From positions 62,001 through 126,000 of the forward strand of contig CAOJZU010000001.1 in NCBI GenBank assembly GCA_948466265.1: 64,000 bases of DNA, given 5' to 3'. This document shows positions 9,896 to 19,737 of this stretch, in pieces; the first letter of the stretch is position 1, and every line of letters starts with the position of its first letter. The stretch comes from an uncultured Clostridium sp. GTDB taxonomy: Bacteria; Bacillota_A; Clostridia; TANB77; CAG-508. Under the pieces are notes generated by a model. The model was not told the DNA's origin and made no database searches. It saw only the letters and a program-made list of their open reading frames with translations. The translations under genes were made by a program, and so were the position numbers.

Positions 9896-10306
9896 CTAGC
9901 TTGTAATAATCATCTCTGTATTTATTGTTATCTCAGGATTTGCTCCAGTAAATATGTATTGAACTGGACTTCCGCCAGATAATCCCAAATAAATATTTTT
10001 ATATTCATGATATTGCCCATCACTTAAAAATGTGTATTTATGTGTTTTACCTGTGTTTGAAACAAATACTTGTAATGTTATTGTTTCATTATTATTATTA
10101 GATGCTGTTGCTTTAACCTTAACACTCATAAACATGCCTGAGCAATCTCTACTAATACTACAAGTTCCTTTAAAAGAAAAACGCTCTGTATAATATGAAT
10201 AAGGTTCTATACCAGAAGCGTCAACTGGCATATACATAGATATTAATGAAATTGCACTTAATGAAATAAATAAACAGGCTAAAATTTTAATACAAATTTT
10301 TTTCAT
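9896..10306 (-). CDS. Small secreted protein of unknown function
   Basis: 136 residues from the ATG at 10306, which has GGAGG 8 bases upstream. The N-terminus is a Sec signal peptide (MKKICIKIL, then a hydrophobic core ending near VDASG). The mature part has two cysteines (CSISRDCSGM), no membrane segment and a beta-rich look (NNETITLQVFVSNTGKTHKY). I do not recognise a family. No CGG site. Confidence 0.7.
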   Translation of the reverse strand: MKKICIKILACLFISLSAISLISMYMPVDASGIEPYSYYTERFSFKGTCSISRDCSGMFMSVKVKATASNNNNETITLQVFVSNTGKTHKYTFLSDGQYHEYKNIYLGLSGGSPVQYIFTGANPEITINTEMIITS

Positions 10307-10473
10307 AGATTTATACCTCCTCAAATTTTATGTTAGAATTATAGCAATATCAAGCCTTCTTCGACAAAAAGAGTAAAAAAACAAAAAAAATAAAATTTTT
10401 TTATATTTTTGAAACCTTTTTTGTCATTATTCGACTCTAATATATATAAACAATTTTAAGGAGGAATTTTATT

Positions 10474-11112
10474 ATGGTAAACACAATAGTTATAACAGAT
10501 AATATCAATTTAGTCAAGAAGCTACTATCAGAATTAGACAAACTCAATTTTAATTTGAATATCTCAAAAGTATTAACAAATAGAGATGAAATGGATAAAC
10601 TTATAGATACTCCAAATATAGATTTAGTTATGGTTGATAAAAGTATTGGAAAGGAGTGCTCAATTGAATTCATCAATAGATTCAAAGATATTATAGTAAT
10701 AGTATCATATAATAAGTCTTCTAAATTAATCAACCAAAATGTTTTAGCCAATATTAATCTTGTTCTACTTGATGGAGACTTAGAAAGAAAAAGAGTAAAT
10801 ATAATGAGAGAATTGGAATATATAGGGTATAGATTTAAATATAAAGGAAGTCATTATTTATTAGACACAATCTTACAGCTTTACAGCAAGCAAAACAGTA
10901 TGGTAGATAATTTGCAATCAGTAATATATCCTATAATCGCTAAAAAGTATGACAAATCTGTTTACAATATAAAAAGTAGTATAAATAAAGCAACTGAGCA
11001 TATGTACTATGAATGCGATTCTACAAGACTACAAAAATATTTCAATTTTCCTGATGATATCAGACCAACAGTAAAACAAGTAGTCTTTACAGTAATTAAT
11101 AAACTTGCTTAA
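10474..11112 (+). CDS. Spo0A-type effector-domain protein with degenerate receiver
   Basis: 212 residues. The C-terminal 100 residues match the Spo0A DNA-binding domain: YKGSHYLLDTILQLY, then a YPIIAKKYD helix (the known LYPxIAxxF signature), KSSINKATEH and DDIRPTVKQVVFTVINK. The N-terminal 100 residues look like a receiver fold (TIVITDNINLVKKLL, NIDLVMVDKSI) but lack the paired acidic residues needed for phosphorylation. It is much shorter than Spo0A (about 260-270). It may bind Spo0A-box-like DNA independently of the phosphorelay, which is inference. AAGGAGG precedes the ATG. No CGG site. Confidence 0.85.
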   Translation: MVNTIVITDNINLVKKLLSELDKLNFNLNISKVLTNRDEMDKLIDTPNIDLVMVDKSIGKECSIEFINRFKDIIVIVSYNKSSKLINQNVLANINLVLLDGDLERKRVNIMRELEYIGYRFKYKGSHYLLDTILQLYSKQNSMVDNLQSVIYPIIAKKYDKSVYNIKSSINKATEHMYYECDSTRLQKYFNFPDDIRPTVKQVVFTVINKLA

Positions 11113-11231
11113 ATACAAAAGATATGTAAAAATTGCAAAAAGTATATATTTTAATAGTGTTTAAGAAAAAAATAAAAATTTATTATAGTTTAATGTAGTT
11201 TAGAAAAGTTTAAATAAATTTAATAAAAATC

Positions 11232-11255
11232 TTCAAAATGATGCATCATTTTGAA
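11232..11255. repeat. Perfect 24-bp palindrome
   Basis: TTCAAAATGATG followed by its exact reverse complement, centred on GCATGC-like ATGCAT. It lies 120 bases after the Spo0A-C gene. It has no T tract directly after it, so a protein-binding site is as likely as a hairpin. Confidence 0.5.
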
Positions 11256-11278
11256 AAGTGTATAATCATTTAATTCTA

Positions 11279-11322
11279 CAAACAAATCGGTTTTTTATTG
11301 ATAAAAACCGATTTGTTTGTTT
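11279..11322. terminator. Terminator-like hairpin
   Basis: ACAAACAAATCGGTTTTT pairs with AAAAACCGATTTGTTTGT around TATTGAT. A long AT-rich stem with T runs on both strands; probably ends the Spo0A-C transcript. Confidence 0.7.
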
Positions 11323-11323
11323 A

Positions 11324-11548
11324 TAATAAAAAATGGGTATCAAATTCCATATTATTCTAACGAATTGTTAGAAAATGGATTAAGTAAATATCAAATCGAA
11401 AAAAAGTTGCAAGCTATGAACTGTTTAAAATTTCAAGGAGAATTTATTTAGATATAAAACAAAATTACCATATGAATTATATAAATAAGTAATAAATAAT
11501 TATCGTAAAATTAGGAATGAATTAAATTTTATAAAAGTTTCAAAAAGG
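11324..11548 (+). other. Intergenic stretch with possible gene remnant
   Basis: One open stretch (about 11351-11451, ending TAG) would encode SNELLENGLSKYQIEKKLQ and 13 further residues without a start or ribosome binding site. It looks like the tail of a helix-turn-helix gene, perhaps an AbiEi-like antitoxin, but this is weak. Nothing else is visible. Confidence 0.25.
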
Positions 11549-12388
11549 CTATGTGTCTAGAAGTTTCATATTATCTAAGCTTTCTATTTTCTTTGTTCCT
11601 TTACTATCTTTTAAAATCTCATATTGTTTTTTAGCTATTTCATTTAATCTCTCAAGTCTTTTGTTTTGTTCTATGCCTTGATTTATCATTTCAGCATTTA
11701 AGTTTTCTAGATTAATTAAAATTACCAATTGAAGAATATTAGCATAGTCTCGCATATTTCCATCTAATTCAGGATTTTTATCTTTCCACTCTTTTGCTGT
11801 TATTCCAAATAAAGCTACATTTAGTATATCTGCTTCGTTTGCATATACATATTGTTTTTGATTTTCGGTTAAAGTTGGAATTATATTCTCCTTTATGCTA
11901 TCTGTGTGTATTCTATAATTTGTTTTTGCTAATTCTCTTCTTACTGACCAATTTATCTTATTTTGATAACTTTCATTTTGTTTTAATCTTTCAAATTCTG
12001 TAATCAAATATAATTTAAATTCTGTGTTCAGCCAACTAGCAAATTCAAATGCGATATCTGGATGTGCAAATGTTCCTATGCTATACTTCCCACTACTTGG
12101 AATAATACCAATAGCATTAAAGTCCTTTTTCCATCTATTAGGTGTCATTGTAAAACGATTGTATCCAACTTCATCAATTTTAATTCTGTGTGATTCCACG
12201 GAATTAAAATTTTCATTGTGTAATTCTTCCCAAAGATTATAAAAATCAAATGAATTTTTATTAGACATACAATTTCTAATAACTCCTGATGGATCATCTT
12301 CATTTTGATATTTTGCTAAATCCGTTAAAGAAATATAATCGATATCTCCAACTCTCAGCACTCTAACTAAATTATCTTTTACTTTCAT
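11549..12388 (-). CDS. KilA-N domain protein
   Basis: 279 residues. The N-terminal 130 residues match the KilA-N fold found in phage and accessory proteins: DIDYISLTDLAKYQ, then NFNSVESHRIK, and the aromatic-rich SIGTFAHPDIAFEFASWL. The C-terminal part is helical and charged (NIIPTLTENQKQYVYANEADI; NKRLERLNEIAKKQYEILKD), probably coiled coil. KilA-N proteins bind DNA and are frequent in prophage or defence islands, which fits the broken small genes that follow. There is no strong Shine-Dalgarno before the ATG at 12388. Codons are native-like. No CGG site; the single CGG-like string is ACG-GAT. Confidence 0.85.
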   Translation of the reverse strand: MKVKDNLVRVLRVGDIDYISLTDLAKYQNEDDPSGVIRNCMSNKNSFDFYNLWEELHNENFNSVESHRIKIDEVGYNRFTMTPNRWKKDFNAIGIIPSSGKYSIGTFAHPDIAFEFASWLNTEFKLYLITEFERLKQNESYQNKINWSVRRELAKTNYRIHTDSIKENIIPTLTENQKQYVYANEADILNVALFGITAKEWKDKNPELDGNMRDYANILQLVILINLENLNAEMINQGIEQNKRLERLNEIAKKQYEILKDSKGTKKIESLDNMKLLDT

Positions 12389-12494
12389 TTATGTTTTTAT
12401 AATTTCTTTCTTCATTTATATCACGACCTTATATAGTTTTATACTATTTTAAAACATTTGTTCTTTGTTGTCAAGACTTTTACAATTTTTAATA

Positions 12495-12668
12495 TTAAAA
12501 TTTATACTTAGGATGTTTCTTTTGCATTAAGTCTATAGCATATCTTAAATCCTTATGAGTTATTTCTTGATTAGATTTAGTTTTTAGATCTAACAGTTTT
12601 AATTTTTCTAAGATTCTATTATAGGATAAAAAGATTTTTTCTAATTCTTTTTCTGTATCAGTAATCAT
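12495..12668 (-). CDS. Small charged helical protein (57 aa)
   Basis: ATG 12668, with a weak GAGG upstream, runs to TAA 12495. The product is rich in Lys, Glu and Leu (EKELEKIFLSYNRILEKLK) and has no membrane segment. It lies between the KilA-N gene and the protease. No family recognised. Confidence 0.5.
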   Translation of the reverse strand: MITDTEKELEKIFLSYNRILEKLKLLDLKTKSNQEITHKDLRYAIDLMQKKHPKYKF

Positions 12669-12873
12669 ATAACCTCATAATTTTGTTTAAAAAAATAAAA
12701 AAGAGATATAATTTTTTAGTAAATTAATTTGAATAATTATTATTTAGAGATATATAAATAGGAATATCAATAGTACTCTTTACTAAAGATATTCCATATT
12801 TTAGTATTAACATTAAAAATAAGTATATTATTTATTAGTATAATAGCCAATTTATTAATCTTAAAGCAAAGCA

Positions 12874-13833
12874 TCAACCACGCAAGTCTTTAATAATTGA
12901 AATCATATTAGAAGTGATCCTACATCCGACTGAGTCAGTTGAAGTTGCTCCATGATGAACAGCTATGATATTTCCCGTATCCCTATATAAGACTGGTCCA
13001 CCACTAAACCCAGGACCACCTGCTCCATCATAAGTAAAAGTTGTATTAGTGCAAGCTGTTAAATATGTTCCCATTTCATATTGTTGCAGACCGTTAGAGT
13101 AAGCCGAAGAATATCCATAAAGAGTGGCTAACTTCGATATCATTCCCATAGCTTGTACTAATGTGTAAGCATTAGCACCCTGATAACCACAACTAGCTCC
13201 AAGTGGTTGTTCTAGCACACAAATAGCCCAGTCATATTCTGCTGTCGGATTAGAATTATTCATCCAGTCAGATGAGTAATAAACACGACTCCATCCACAA
13301 GAAAGACCTTTGTATGAGTTACCATTTGAATAGGCAGGGTAAAATTTCAAATTAGTGTATTTTGCTTTAGTGGTTTCATTCCAAATACAATGTGCGGCAG
13401 TTAATGCAACATTATTACCTACAAGAGAAGCCGATGCAGAACCTTGATCGCATATAATTTTGCAAGTAGTTTTGGCATTAAATGAGTTCATATCTGCTAC
13501 TGGCTTAAAACTAGCTCTAGGAGAAATTGCTGATAATATTTTAGAATTATATACATTTTCACTTGGATTAGACGATTTTAAGCTAATAGACCCATCTGTT
13601 TTCATTAAAGATACAACTTCTTGCCTTAGTTCTTCCATATCTACCTCAGTTGTCTCATCTGTTTTAGCGTCATACATCATTATTTTTTCTTCTGTATTGA
13701 AAATTTTGTCTAATGAGTAAACTTCATTGTCTGTACTTGTTGCCTGAACTTCACAGCAATTGGAATTAAGTGTTAAAAATGTAAAAAGTAATAATAACAT
13801 AACTAATAATTTTGTTATTGATTTTTTTATCAT
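12874..13833 (-). CDS. Secreted trypsin-like serine protease (glutamyl-endopeptidase-like)
   Basis: 319 residues with a signal peptide (MIKKSITKLL, hydrophobic core, cleavage near VQATS), a pro-region of about 90 residues and a chymotrypsin-fold catalytic domain. The triad is visible: His in ALTAAHCIW (about 142), Asp in AEYDWAICVL (about 207), Ser in GPGFSGGPVL (about 283). The layout resembles V8/glutamyl endopeptidases and trypsin-like exoproteases of Firmicutes. Its codon use is slightly richer in G and C than its neighbours, compatible with acquisition. GGAGG lies upstream of the ATG. No in-phase CGG; all CGG strings straddle codons (AAC-GGT, GTC-GGA, ACG-GGA). Confidence 0.9.
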   Translation of the reverse strand: MIKKSITKLLVMLLLLFTFLTLNSNCCEVQATSTDNEVYSLDKIFNTEEKIMMYDAKTDETTEVDMEELRQEVVSLMKTDGSISLKSSNPSENVYNSKILSAISPRASFKPVADMNSFNAKTTCKIICDQGSASASLVGNNVALTAAHCIWNETTKAKYTNLKFYPAYSNGNSYKGLSCGWSRVYYSSDWMNNSNPTAEYDWAICVLEQPLGASCGYQGANAYTLVQAMGMISKLATLYGYSSAYSNGLQQYEMGTYLTACTNTTFTYDGAGGPGFSGGPVLYRDTGNIIAVHHGATSTDSVGCRITSNMISIIKDLRG

Positions 13834-14004
13834 TTTTTACCTCCTTATATAATTTAATTTAATATTATAGTATAAAATATATAAGCTATATATATTTCTA
13901 TCAAATATATTAAACTTATTAATATAAAGACCAAAAAAGAAAAAAATAAAATAAATTTTAAAGTGAATATTTTTGATAATGCGTTTTTCAATATTAAAAA
14001 GATA

Positions 14005-14160
14005 TTATAATACTGAAATTTTGTTTAAATAATCATTTCTTGCATCATTTACAATAATATTAGCTCTATGAATAGTTAATATTATTACACCCAACGAAAA
14101 TATGCAAACTATTAGTAATACAATAAGTGCAATAGTAAGTTTGTTTTTTTCTTTTCCCAT
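14005..14160 (-). CDS. Small single-pass membrane protein (51 aa)
   Basis: ATG 14160 with GGAGG 9 bases upstream. A short basic N-terminus (MGKEKNKLT), one hydrophobic helix (about 9-31) and a polar tail. It is the first of a run of small leftward genes of unknown function between the protease and the tRNA. Confidence 0.6.
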   Translation of the reverse strand: MGKEKNKLTIALIVLLIVCIFSLGVIILTIHRANIIVNDARNDYLNKISVL

Positions 14161-14194
14161 AAACAGCTTCCTCCAAATTTATTATTAGTAGTAT

Positions 14195-14482
14195 CTAAGT
14201 CATTTCTTCTTTATTAGCATATAATACTTTAATTTCTTCAATAGATTTACTATTTAATATTTCATTGAAAATATTATTATAAAAATCTATTGTAGCTTCT
14301 TTTATAGAATTCTTATGTTGATAAAAGAAGTTTCCATTATAACTCATTATTGTTTCTTAACATAAATTATTATAAGCAAGATTTTCATCCATTTTTACAC
14401 TACTTACAAATAATACATTTTCTTTGTCAATATAATTAGTTCTAAATTCATTGGTAAATTCTAATAATCGTTTATTAATCAT
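14195..14482 (-). pseudogene. Small gene interrupted by an in-frame TAA
   Basis: From ATG 14482 (AGAGGA upstream) the frame encodes 41 residues, meets TAA at 14357-14359, and then stays open in the same frame for 53 more codons to TAG 14195. The two halves have similar character (Asn, Lys, Glu, aromatic residues), so this looks like one 95-residue gene with a nonsense mutation. The second half could be reinitiated at an ATG three codons after the stop. The break is not a CGG site, so it is ordinary decay. Confidence 0.5.
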
Positions 14483-14532
14483 AATTCAATAATCCTCTTT
14501 ACAAAATTATTTTGCAACTTTTATAAAATAAG

Positions 14533-14890
14533 CTATTTATTATTATTTTCTATTTCTTTGATTTCTTTAAGACACTCATTATACATAGTATCATTTATTT
14601 TTTTATACATAGAGTGATGCTCTATATAATCTTTGTGATTTTCATCTAGTTTTTTATAAATTCTTTCTAGTTGTTTATTTAATTCTTTATTATTAATATC
14701 ATCTGTTACAAATCCTTTTGGCAACCACACATTAATTTTGTCCTTTGGGAAACTAAATCCCACACCATTAATTAAATCATTTAAAGACATATTAACAATA
14801 TATTCTGTATCTGTTTCTTCTCAAATACATCTACAATGTCAAAACTACTTTTATATCACAGTCATTTCTTACTACATATAAATTTTTCAT
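14533..14890 (-). pseudogene. Frame-disrupted small gene
   Basis: An ATG at 14890 with AGGAG upstream starts MKNLYVVRNDCDIKVV and then stops. Neighbouring frames continue as DIVDVFEK and then as ETDTEYIVNMSLNDLINGVG, ending at 14533. At least two indels separate the parts, neither at a CGG. The intact downstream piece, 85 residues from 14790, could still be translated but has no ribosome binding site. Function unknown. It is a useful contrast with the CGG-interrupted genes. Confidence 0.5.
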
Positions 14891-15020
14891 TTTTATAACT
14901 CCTAATGCTATTTATTAAAATGATTATACAATAAAATTAGAATATGGTCTACTATGAAAATGAATATAGAAATAAAAAAGTTGCATAAAAAATGCCTATC
15001 AATGACTATAATAGGCGATT

Positions 15021-15096
15021 TGGTGGGCAACCAGGGGATCGAACCCTGGACCTTCTGATTAAGAGTCAGCTGCTCTACCAACTGAGCTAGTCACCC
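15021..15096 (-). tRNA. tRNA-Lys (anticodon CTT)
   Basis: 76 bases including an encoded CCA. The cloverleaf reads cleanly on the reverse strand: acceptor GGGTGAC, D arm with AGCTCAGTTGGTAGAGC, anticodon stem CTGA / TCAG around loop CTCTTAA, T arm with GGTTCGATCC. Confidence 0.95.
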
Positions 15097-15240
15097 AAAT
15101 TTATTTACTTAAGTCTTGATATAACTGTTATATATGCATTTATCAGCGATATTTATTATAATATCATTTTTTTATTTTGTCAATACTTTTTTGTAAGAGT
15201 AGGCCTTGTATCCCTATTCAAAGACCCACTCTTTTATTCA

Positions 15241-15853
15241 TTATTTTACTTTTATCCTTTTCCTATTTGCATAATAAACTATATATGTTATAAACATTGC
15301 AATTACCCCTGTAAGTGCTTGTGTCCATCCCATTGCAACTTTTAAGTTTTCTATCAACTTTGCAGGGAATATTCCAAATGCCTTTAATAAATTAAATCCC
15401 AAGAAAATAACTCCGTACCTTTATAGCTACAGCAATTACTCCTGCCAAGAAGTAATTCATATTCTTCTTCAATAATAGTAATTTATATAAATACACAAGC
15501 GTAAAATTTCCTACCCATATTGCAGGTATCATATATGCCATATATACTGAAGCTGTTTTAAATACATAACCACCAAGTATTGTAGAAATGCTTGGAAAGG
15601 TAATCACTAAAGCAATCTTTTTCCATCCTTTTATATTTATAGCTGTTACAATCAAAGATATATTTACAATCGAGCCAACAATAATTTGCGAATGCGAAGC
15701 AATCCAACTGTTTTGTCCAAATATAACATTTAATAAATTTGCTAAAAATGTTGGAATAATCAAAGCTGAAATTGCAATTAATACAATTTGTAAAACTTCC
15801 ATCGCCTTTGAATAATCATGCATATTTTGTGATAATACATTTTCCTTTTCCAT
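15241..15853 (-). CDS. Multi-pass membrane protein (one CGG +1 site)
   Basis: 203 residues after one +1 step at the CGG of 15413-15415, where KV-GVIFLGFNLLKAFGIFP continues (GTA, extra C, GGA). The 0 frame stops soon after; length minus one is 612. It has about six hydrophobic helices and no catalytic motif that I can name. The size and helix pattern resemble substrate-binding subunits of ECF transporters or small permeases, but I see no signature. The ATG at 15853 follows GGAGAG. It lies between the tRNA and the VanW/G5 gene. Confidence 0.75.
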
Positions 15854-15879
15854 CTTTATCTCTCCTATCTTGTAATTAT

Positions 15880-17447
15880 TTAATTTTTTCCTCTGCTACC
15901 AGTTCTAATAACCTTTGTCATAGGATTATAACTATCTTCTGAAAGTATAGTTGTTGATAATATTCTTCCATTTTTCTTTACAACTTTATATGTTATGCTT
16001 TTTGCTCCATTTGCTCCGATATGCTTTGATAACTTCTTCCCCATCTTTAAGATTGCTATCATATACATACTTTGTATCACATAAAATTGTTTCTGTTTTC
16101 TTGCTTATAATTTCTATATCATATTCTTCATCTTCTGCAATTCCTCGTATTTCAACCTCCAGTATTCCGATTTGTTGCCTTTGCATTTAATTTTATTGCA
16201 TATTTTCTAGAATTTAAAAACTTAAAATCTTTTGATCCATAAGATATTGTTGCATCTCTTCCAGGGTCTAAATATGACACTATAGATGAATGATTATATC
16301 TTTCTACGATTTCAAGATTTGCATATAAAACAACATTATATACTGTACTCGATACTTGGCAAATTCCTCCTCCATAATTTTCTACAAGTTCTCCTGCCGA
16401 ATATGCTCCAGCAAGTAAATATCCTTTTGACGCTGTTGTTGGTCCAACAACATTATTAAATGAAAATCTTTCTCCTGGCATTAGGACCGTACCATCTATT
16501 GCCTTTGCTGCCAAATCTATATTTGTAGCTCTATTTGTATTACTTGGGTCAAACCTTGTTGAAAAACTTGCAAGTACATTTGGAAAAGCATCCTCTCCAA
16601 GCATATCTGTTGTTATTGCAGGTCTTGTTATTTTAAGTGGAATTATATATTCTTCTTTATCTTCTGCAATTATATTTTTTGCCTCTTCTACTCCTATTCC
16701 AAAATCTACTCCATTAGAATGTACTGTTAGTTTTGAAGTACTCATATCATATGAAGCATTCTGAGCTTCTTTATATATTTCTTTTTGTATGCTTTCCAAG
16801 TCTATTCTATCTGGATCTTTTTGTATGACTGGTATTTCTATTCTGCTTACATCCTTTCCTTGTATTTTGTTATGGACAAGATTTATAAGTTCTTTTCTTA
16901 GCCCTTCCTCATCCACAACAATACCAGTTTTTCCTTTAACAACAACTAATTTATCATTATCTATGTAATAACTATTATTTACAAAAGTTTCATTCCATTC
17001 ATCATCTAAATTGCTAAATATACTTTGAAGTATTTCTTCATTAAACTTTACATCTATTTCTAAATTTTCACCCTTAATTAATGTAGCAATTATTTGATAA
17101 TTATTTGCAATTATATTTTCATTTCTTCCTATTTTACATGCTTCATTTATTTTATCAATTATATCTGTTTGTAGCTCCATTCCTTTTAGTGTAAATTTTT
17201 TCTCATTTTCACCATGCTGTAATATAATTTCTTCTTCTTCAATTTTATTAATAGTTTCTTCGAATTTCGAAATTGCTTCACTTCTACTTAACCCCGAAAC
17301 TTTTATATTATTAATTTTTATATTGCTAATTATATTTGGATTTGTAGAATAAATTAAAGCAAATATTATTGAAAAAAAGCCTAAAATAAGAAAGACTATC
17401 AAAAGCCTAATTGTTAGTACCCTTTTTCTATTTGTTCTTCTTCTCAT
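15880..17447 (-). CDS. VanW / peptidoglycan-binding-4 / G5 domain protein (two CGG +1 sites)
   Basis: 521 residues once two +1 steps are made at CGG 16167-16169 and 16016-16018. An N-terminal membrane anchor follows RRRTNRKR. Residues about 40-260 hold peptidoglycan-binding type 4 repeats; about 300-430 is the VanW domain (STRFDPSNTNRATNIDLAAK, MPGERFSFNNVVGPT, GGGICQVSSTVYN). The reconstructed C-terminus is a G5 domain (ILEVEIRGIA, GEEVIKAYGANGAKSITYKV). Without the steps the G5 domain would be lost, although VanW-G5 is the usual architecture (YoaR-like). It should face the cell wall. Length minus two is 1566. The first site is ATN-G-ILE, the second AY-G-ANG. Confidence 0.9.
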
Positions 17448-17607
17448 ACCTTACAAACCCCCTTCTTTCGTATATGATTACATATTACCACAAAGTTTGA
17501 CTCTTTACAATATATTTATCTACAAATTAAAAACTTTTTATTTTGTTATATTTATATACTTTTTTTAATATAATAGTATCAAAATTTAGAATTTAGGAAA
17601 TTGTTAC

Positions 17608-18187
17608 ATGTTAAACATTTTATGGCCAATCTTTATTATAATATCATATGCATATGCATTATTTTCAGGAAATTTAGAAAATGTAAATAATCGGCATATT
17701 TGAATCAGCATCATCTGCTGTAGAACTTACAATTACTTTTTTTGGAACAATTACACTTTGGTGCGGAATTATGCAAATTGCTAAAGACTCTTCTTTATCT
17801 AATAAACTTGCTAAATGTTTAAAACCTTTAATTAACTTTCTATTCCCTGATGTATCCGAAAATGATCCTGCACATGAAGAAATTTCATTAAATATAATTG
17901 CAAATATTTTAGGCCTTGGAAATGCCTCAACTCCTCTTGGTCTTAAAGCAATGGATTCCCTACAAAAGGAAAATTCAAAGAAGAATACTTTAAGTAATTC
18001 TATGGCAATGCTAGTTTTATTAAATACTGCGTCTTTACAACTTATTCCAACCACAGTTATATCAATTAGGGCTTCTTTAAATTCTACAAACCCTACAAGT
18101 ATTATTTTACCAGTATGGATTGCAACATTTTCTGCTGCATTTGTAGCAATAGTTACTGCCAAAATATTTATTAAACTTGGCAAATAA
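17608..18187 (+). CDS. spmA: Spore maturation protein A (one CGG +1 site)
   Basis: 192 residues. The first 29 codons are in one frame and the rest in another, joined at CGG 17692-17694 (NVNN-G-IFESASSAVELTITF, codon GGC). The joined sequence matches SpmA, a membrane protein with nucleoside-recognition (Gate) motifs needed for dehydration of the spore core. The conserved GLGNASTPLGLKAM is present. ATG 17608 has only a weak ribosome binding site. The stop is 17 bases before spmB. The 0 frame would end three codons after the CGG. Length minus one is 579. Confidence 0.92.
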
Positions 18188-18204
18188 TTTACGGGAGGTA
18201 TACT

Positions 18205-18747
18205 TTGAGTATTATTAACTACATTTCCATAATTGCAGTTCCTTTTACTATTTTTTATATAATTACATATGGATTTTCTGAAAAAGTTAAAGTTTTTGAC
18301 AGTTTTATAGTTCGGTGCAAAAGACGGAATGAAAACTGTAATACAAATATTTCCAACTCTTGTAGGATTATTCTTAGCAATTTCTGCACTCAGAACTTCA
18401 GGCATTTTAGACCTATTTGAAAAAATTCTATCTCCTCTACTTAGTTTGTTAAATATACCCTCAAGTTTACTTCCTCTAATGTTAATTAGACCAATATCTG
18501 GAAGTGCTTCTACTGCTGTTGCATTAGATATCATGAAAGTCTCTGGTGTAGATAGTCTTATTCGGATCAATAGCATCTACTATAATGGGATCTACTGAGA
18601 CAACTTTATATACAATAGCAATTTACACAAGTGCAGTTAAGGTGAAAAAAATACGTTTTGTTTTAATTGCTGCGCTTATTGCAGATGTAGTTCGGAATGC
18701 TTGTATCTGTCGCATTTTGTCAGCTTATGTCGATGTCTTTTTCTTGA
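18205..18747 (+). CDS. spmB: Spore maturation protein B (three CGG +1 sites)
   Basis: 179 residues from TTG 18205 (GGGAGG upstream). Three CGG sites at 18313, 18563 and 18693 join four frame segments: FIV-G-AKDGMKTVIQIFPTLV, SLI-G-SIASTIMGSTETTLY, and ADVV-G-MLVSVAF. The result matches SpmB, partner of SpmA, including the Gate-type RPISGSAST motif. The gene would be about 36 codons long without the steps. Length minus three is 540. It is a clear case in which family knowledge fixes every join. Confidence 0.92.
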
Positions 18748-19096
18748 CTTTTGTCTGCCTTTAAGATATTATGGCATTAGTTATTTTATATCTAGGAAAC
18801 TACTAATGAAATTAGTATATTTCTAAAGTAGTATGGTTAATTTAGCAGTTTATAGTGAATATTTGCGAAGCAAAATGTTACTGTTAGAAAAACTACTTTT
18901 ATTATAATTCAATTTTATTTTAATCAAAGCAACCTTAGTTTTAACATGATTAAATATTTAAATTTATTTTTGTGGGTATTCACCCAAAACATTTTCCAAA
19001 TTTATAAATTAATCACAATATTTTGCAAACCTGTATACAACAGATTTATTTTGTGTGCAATTTTAGCAAAGTATTTATAATTAAAGTTTTTATTTT
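18748..19096. other. Intergenic region without a gene
   Basis: About 350 AT-rich bases after spmB. I see no open frame with a ribosome binding site; it may include the promoter of the candidate RNA that follows. Confidence 0.5.
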
Positions 19097-19240
19097 TGTA
19101 GGGGATTTAAAAAATTTTTATCTTCTCTTTCGCGCCCCCCCATTTTTTATATATTATCTGCGAAAGTTATCCTCTACAGACCTCCAACCGGAGTTATATA
19201 TCTAACTTTACAGGAGTGTCTAAACTCCTGTAATTCTTTT
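19097..19240 (+). ncRNA. Candidate structured RNA with terminator
   Basis: TGTAGGGGAT (19097-19106) can pair over 10 bp with ATCCTCTACA (19169-19178). Inside this, CTTTCGC (19127) pairs with GCGAAAG (19160). A strong terminator-type hairpin follows (TTACAGGAGT / ACTCCTGTAA, 19208-19233, then TTCTTTT). The intervening run of C is unusual for this genome. The strand is inferred from the terminator. I could not match it to 6S, SRP, RNase P or tmRNA. Confidence 0.4.
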
Positions 19241-19378
19241 ATCTTATTTTGTCTTATTTTCTCTAAATTTATTGATTAATGTAAAAAAATGTGTTATTAT
19301 ATAAATTAATATATAACTTATAATTAAAATACTATAGACGTAATTTGTTTTTATAACACTTTAAAAGGAGGATTGCTT

Positions 19379-19630
19379 ATGGTAAAATCAACAGGAATCA
19401 CTAGGAAAGTAGATGAACTTGGTAGAATTGTAATACCTATGGAACTTAGAAACAAATTAGGAATCTCTGAAAAAGATCCTTTAGAAATATTTGTAGATGG
19501 TTCTTCTATCGTATTAAAAAAGTCTAATTCTAGTTGTATGCTTTGTGGAAGCGATAAAGATTTACTTTCTTTTGATAATAAAGTTATATGTTCTAAATGT
19601 AAAGATATAGTTTCTAAGCTAGATAAATAA
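19379..19630 (+). CDS. AbrB/SpoVT-type transition-state regulator with zinc-ribbon tail
   Basis: 83 residues. Residues 1-50 are the swapped-hairpin AbrB DNA-binding domain (GITRKVDELGRIVIPMELR). The tail has CMLCGSDKDLL and CSKC, a four-cysteine pattern that could bind zinc. Start ATG 19379 is set by AAAGGAGG 8 bases upstream; an in-frame TTG two codons earlier overlaps that spacing. It is a single-gene unit. Targets are unknown; relatives repress stationary-phase and sporulation genes. Confidence 0.9.
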   Translation: MVKSTGITRKVDELGRIVIPMELRNKLGISEKDPLEIFVDGSSIVLKKSNSSCMLCGSDKDLLSFDNKVICSKCKDIVSKLDK

Positions 19631-19737
19631 ATATTAAAAATCAGTTATATAATTATTAAAATATATCCAAAATGTTAGTTAAAATAGTCTAACCTTGTGG
19701 GTTTAGTTTAAATGATTTCTTTTTTATGATGTTCTTA

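Noticed and set aside
19097..19200. RNase P RNA on the reverse strand
   Set aside because: TCTGTAGAGGA recalls a conserved region but the universal GAGGAAAGTCC and the other conserved blocks are missing.
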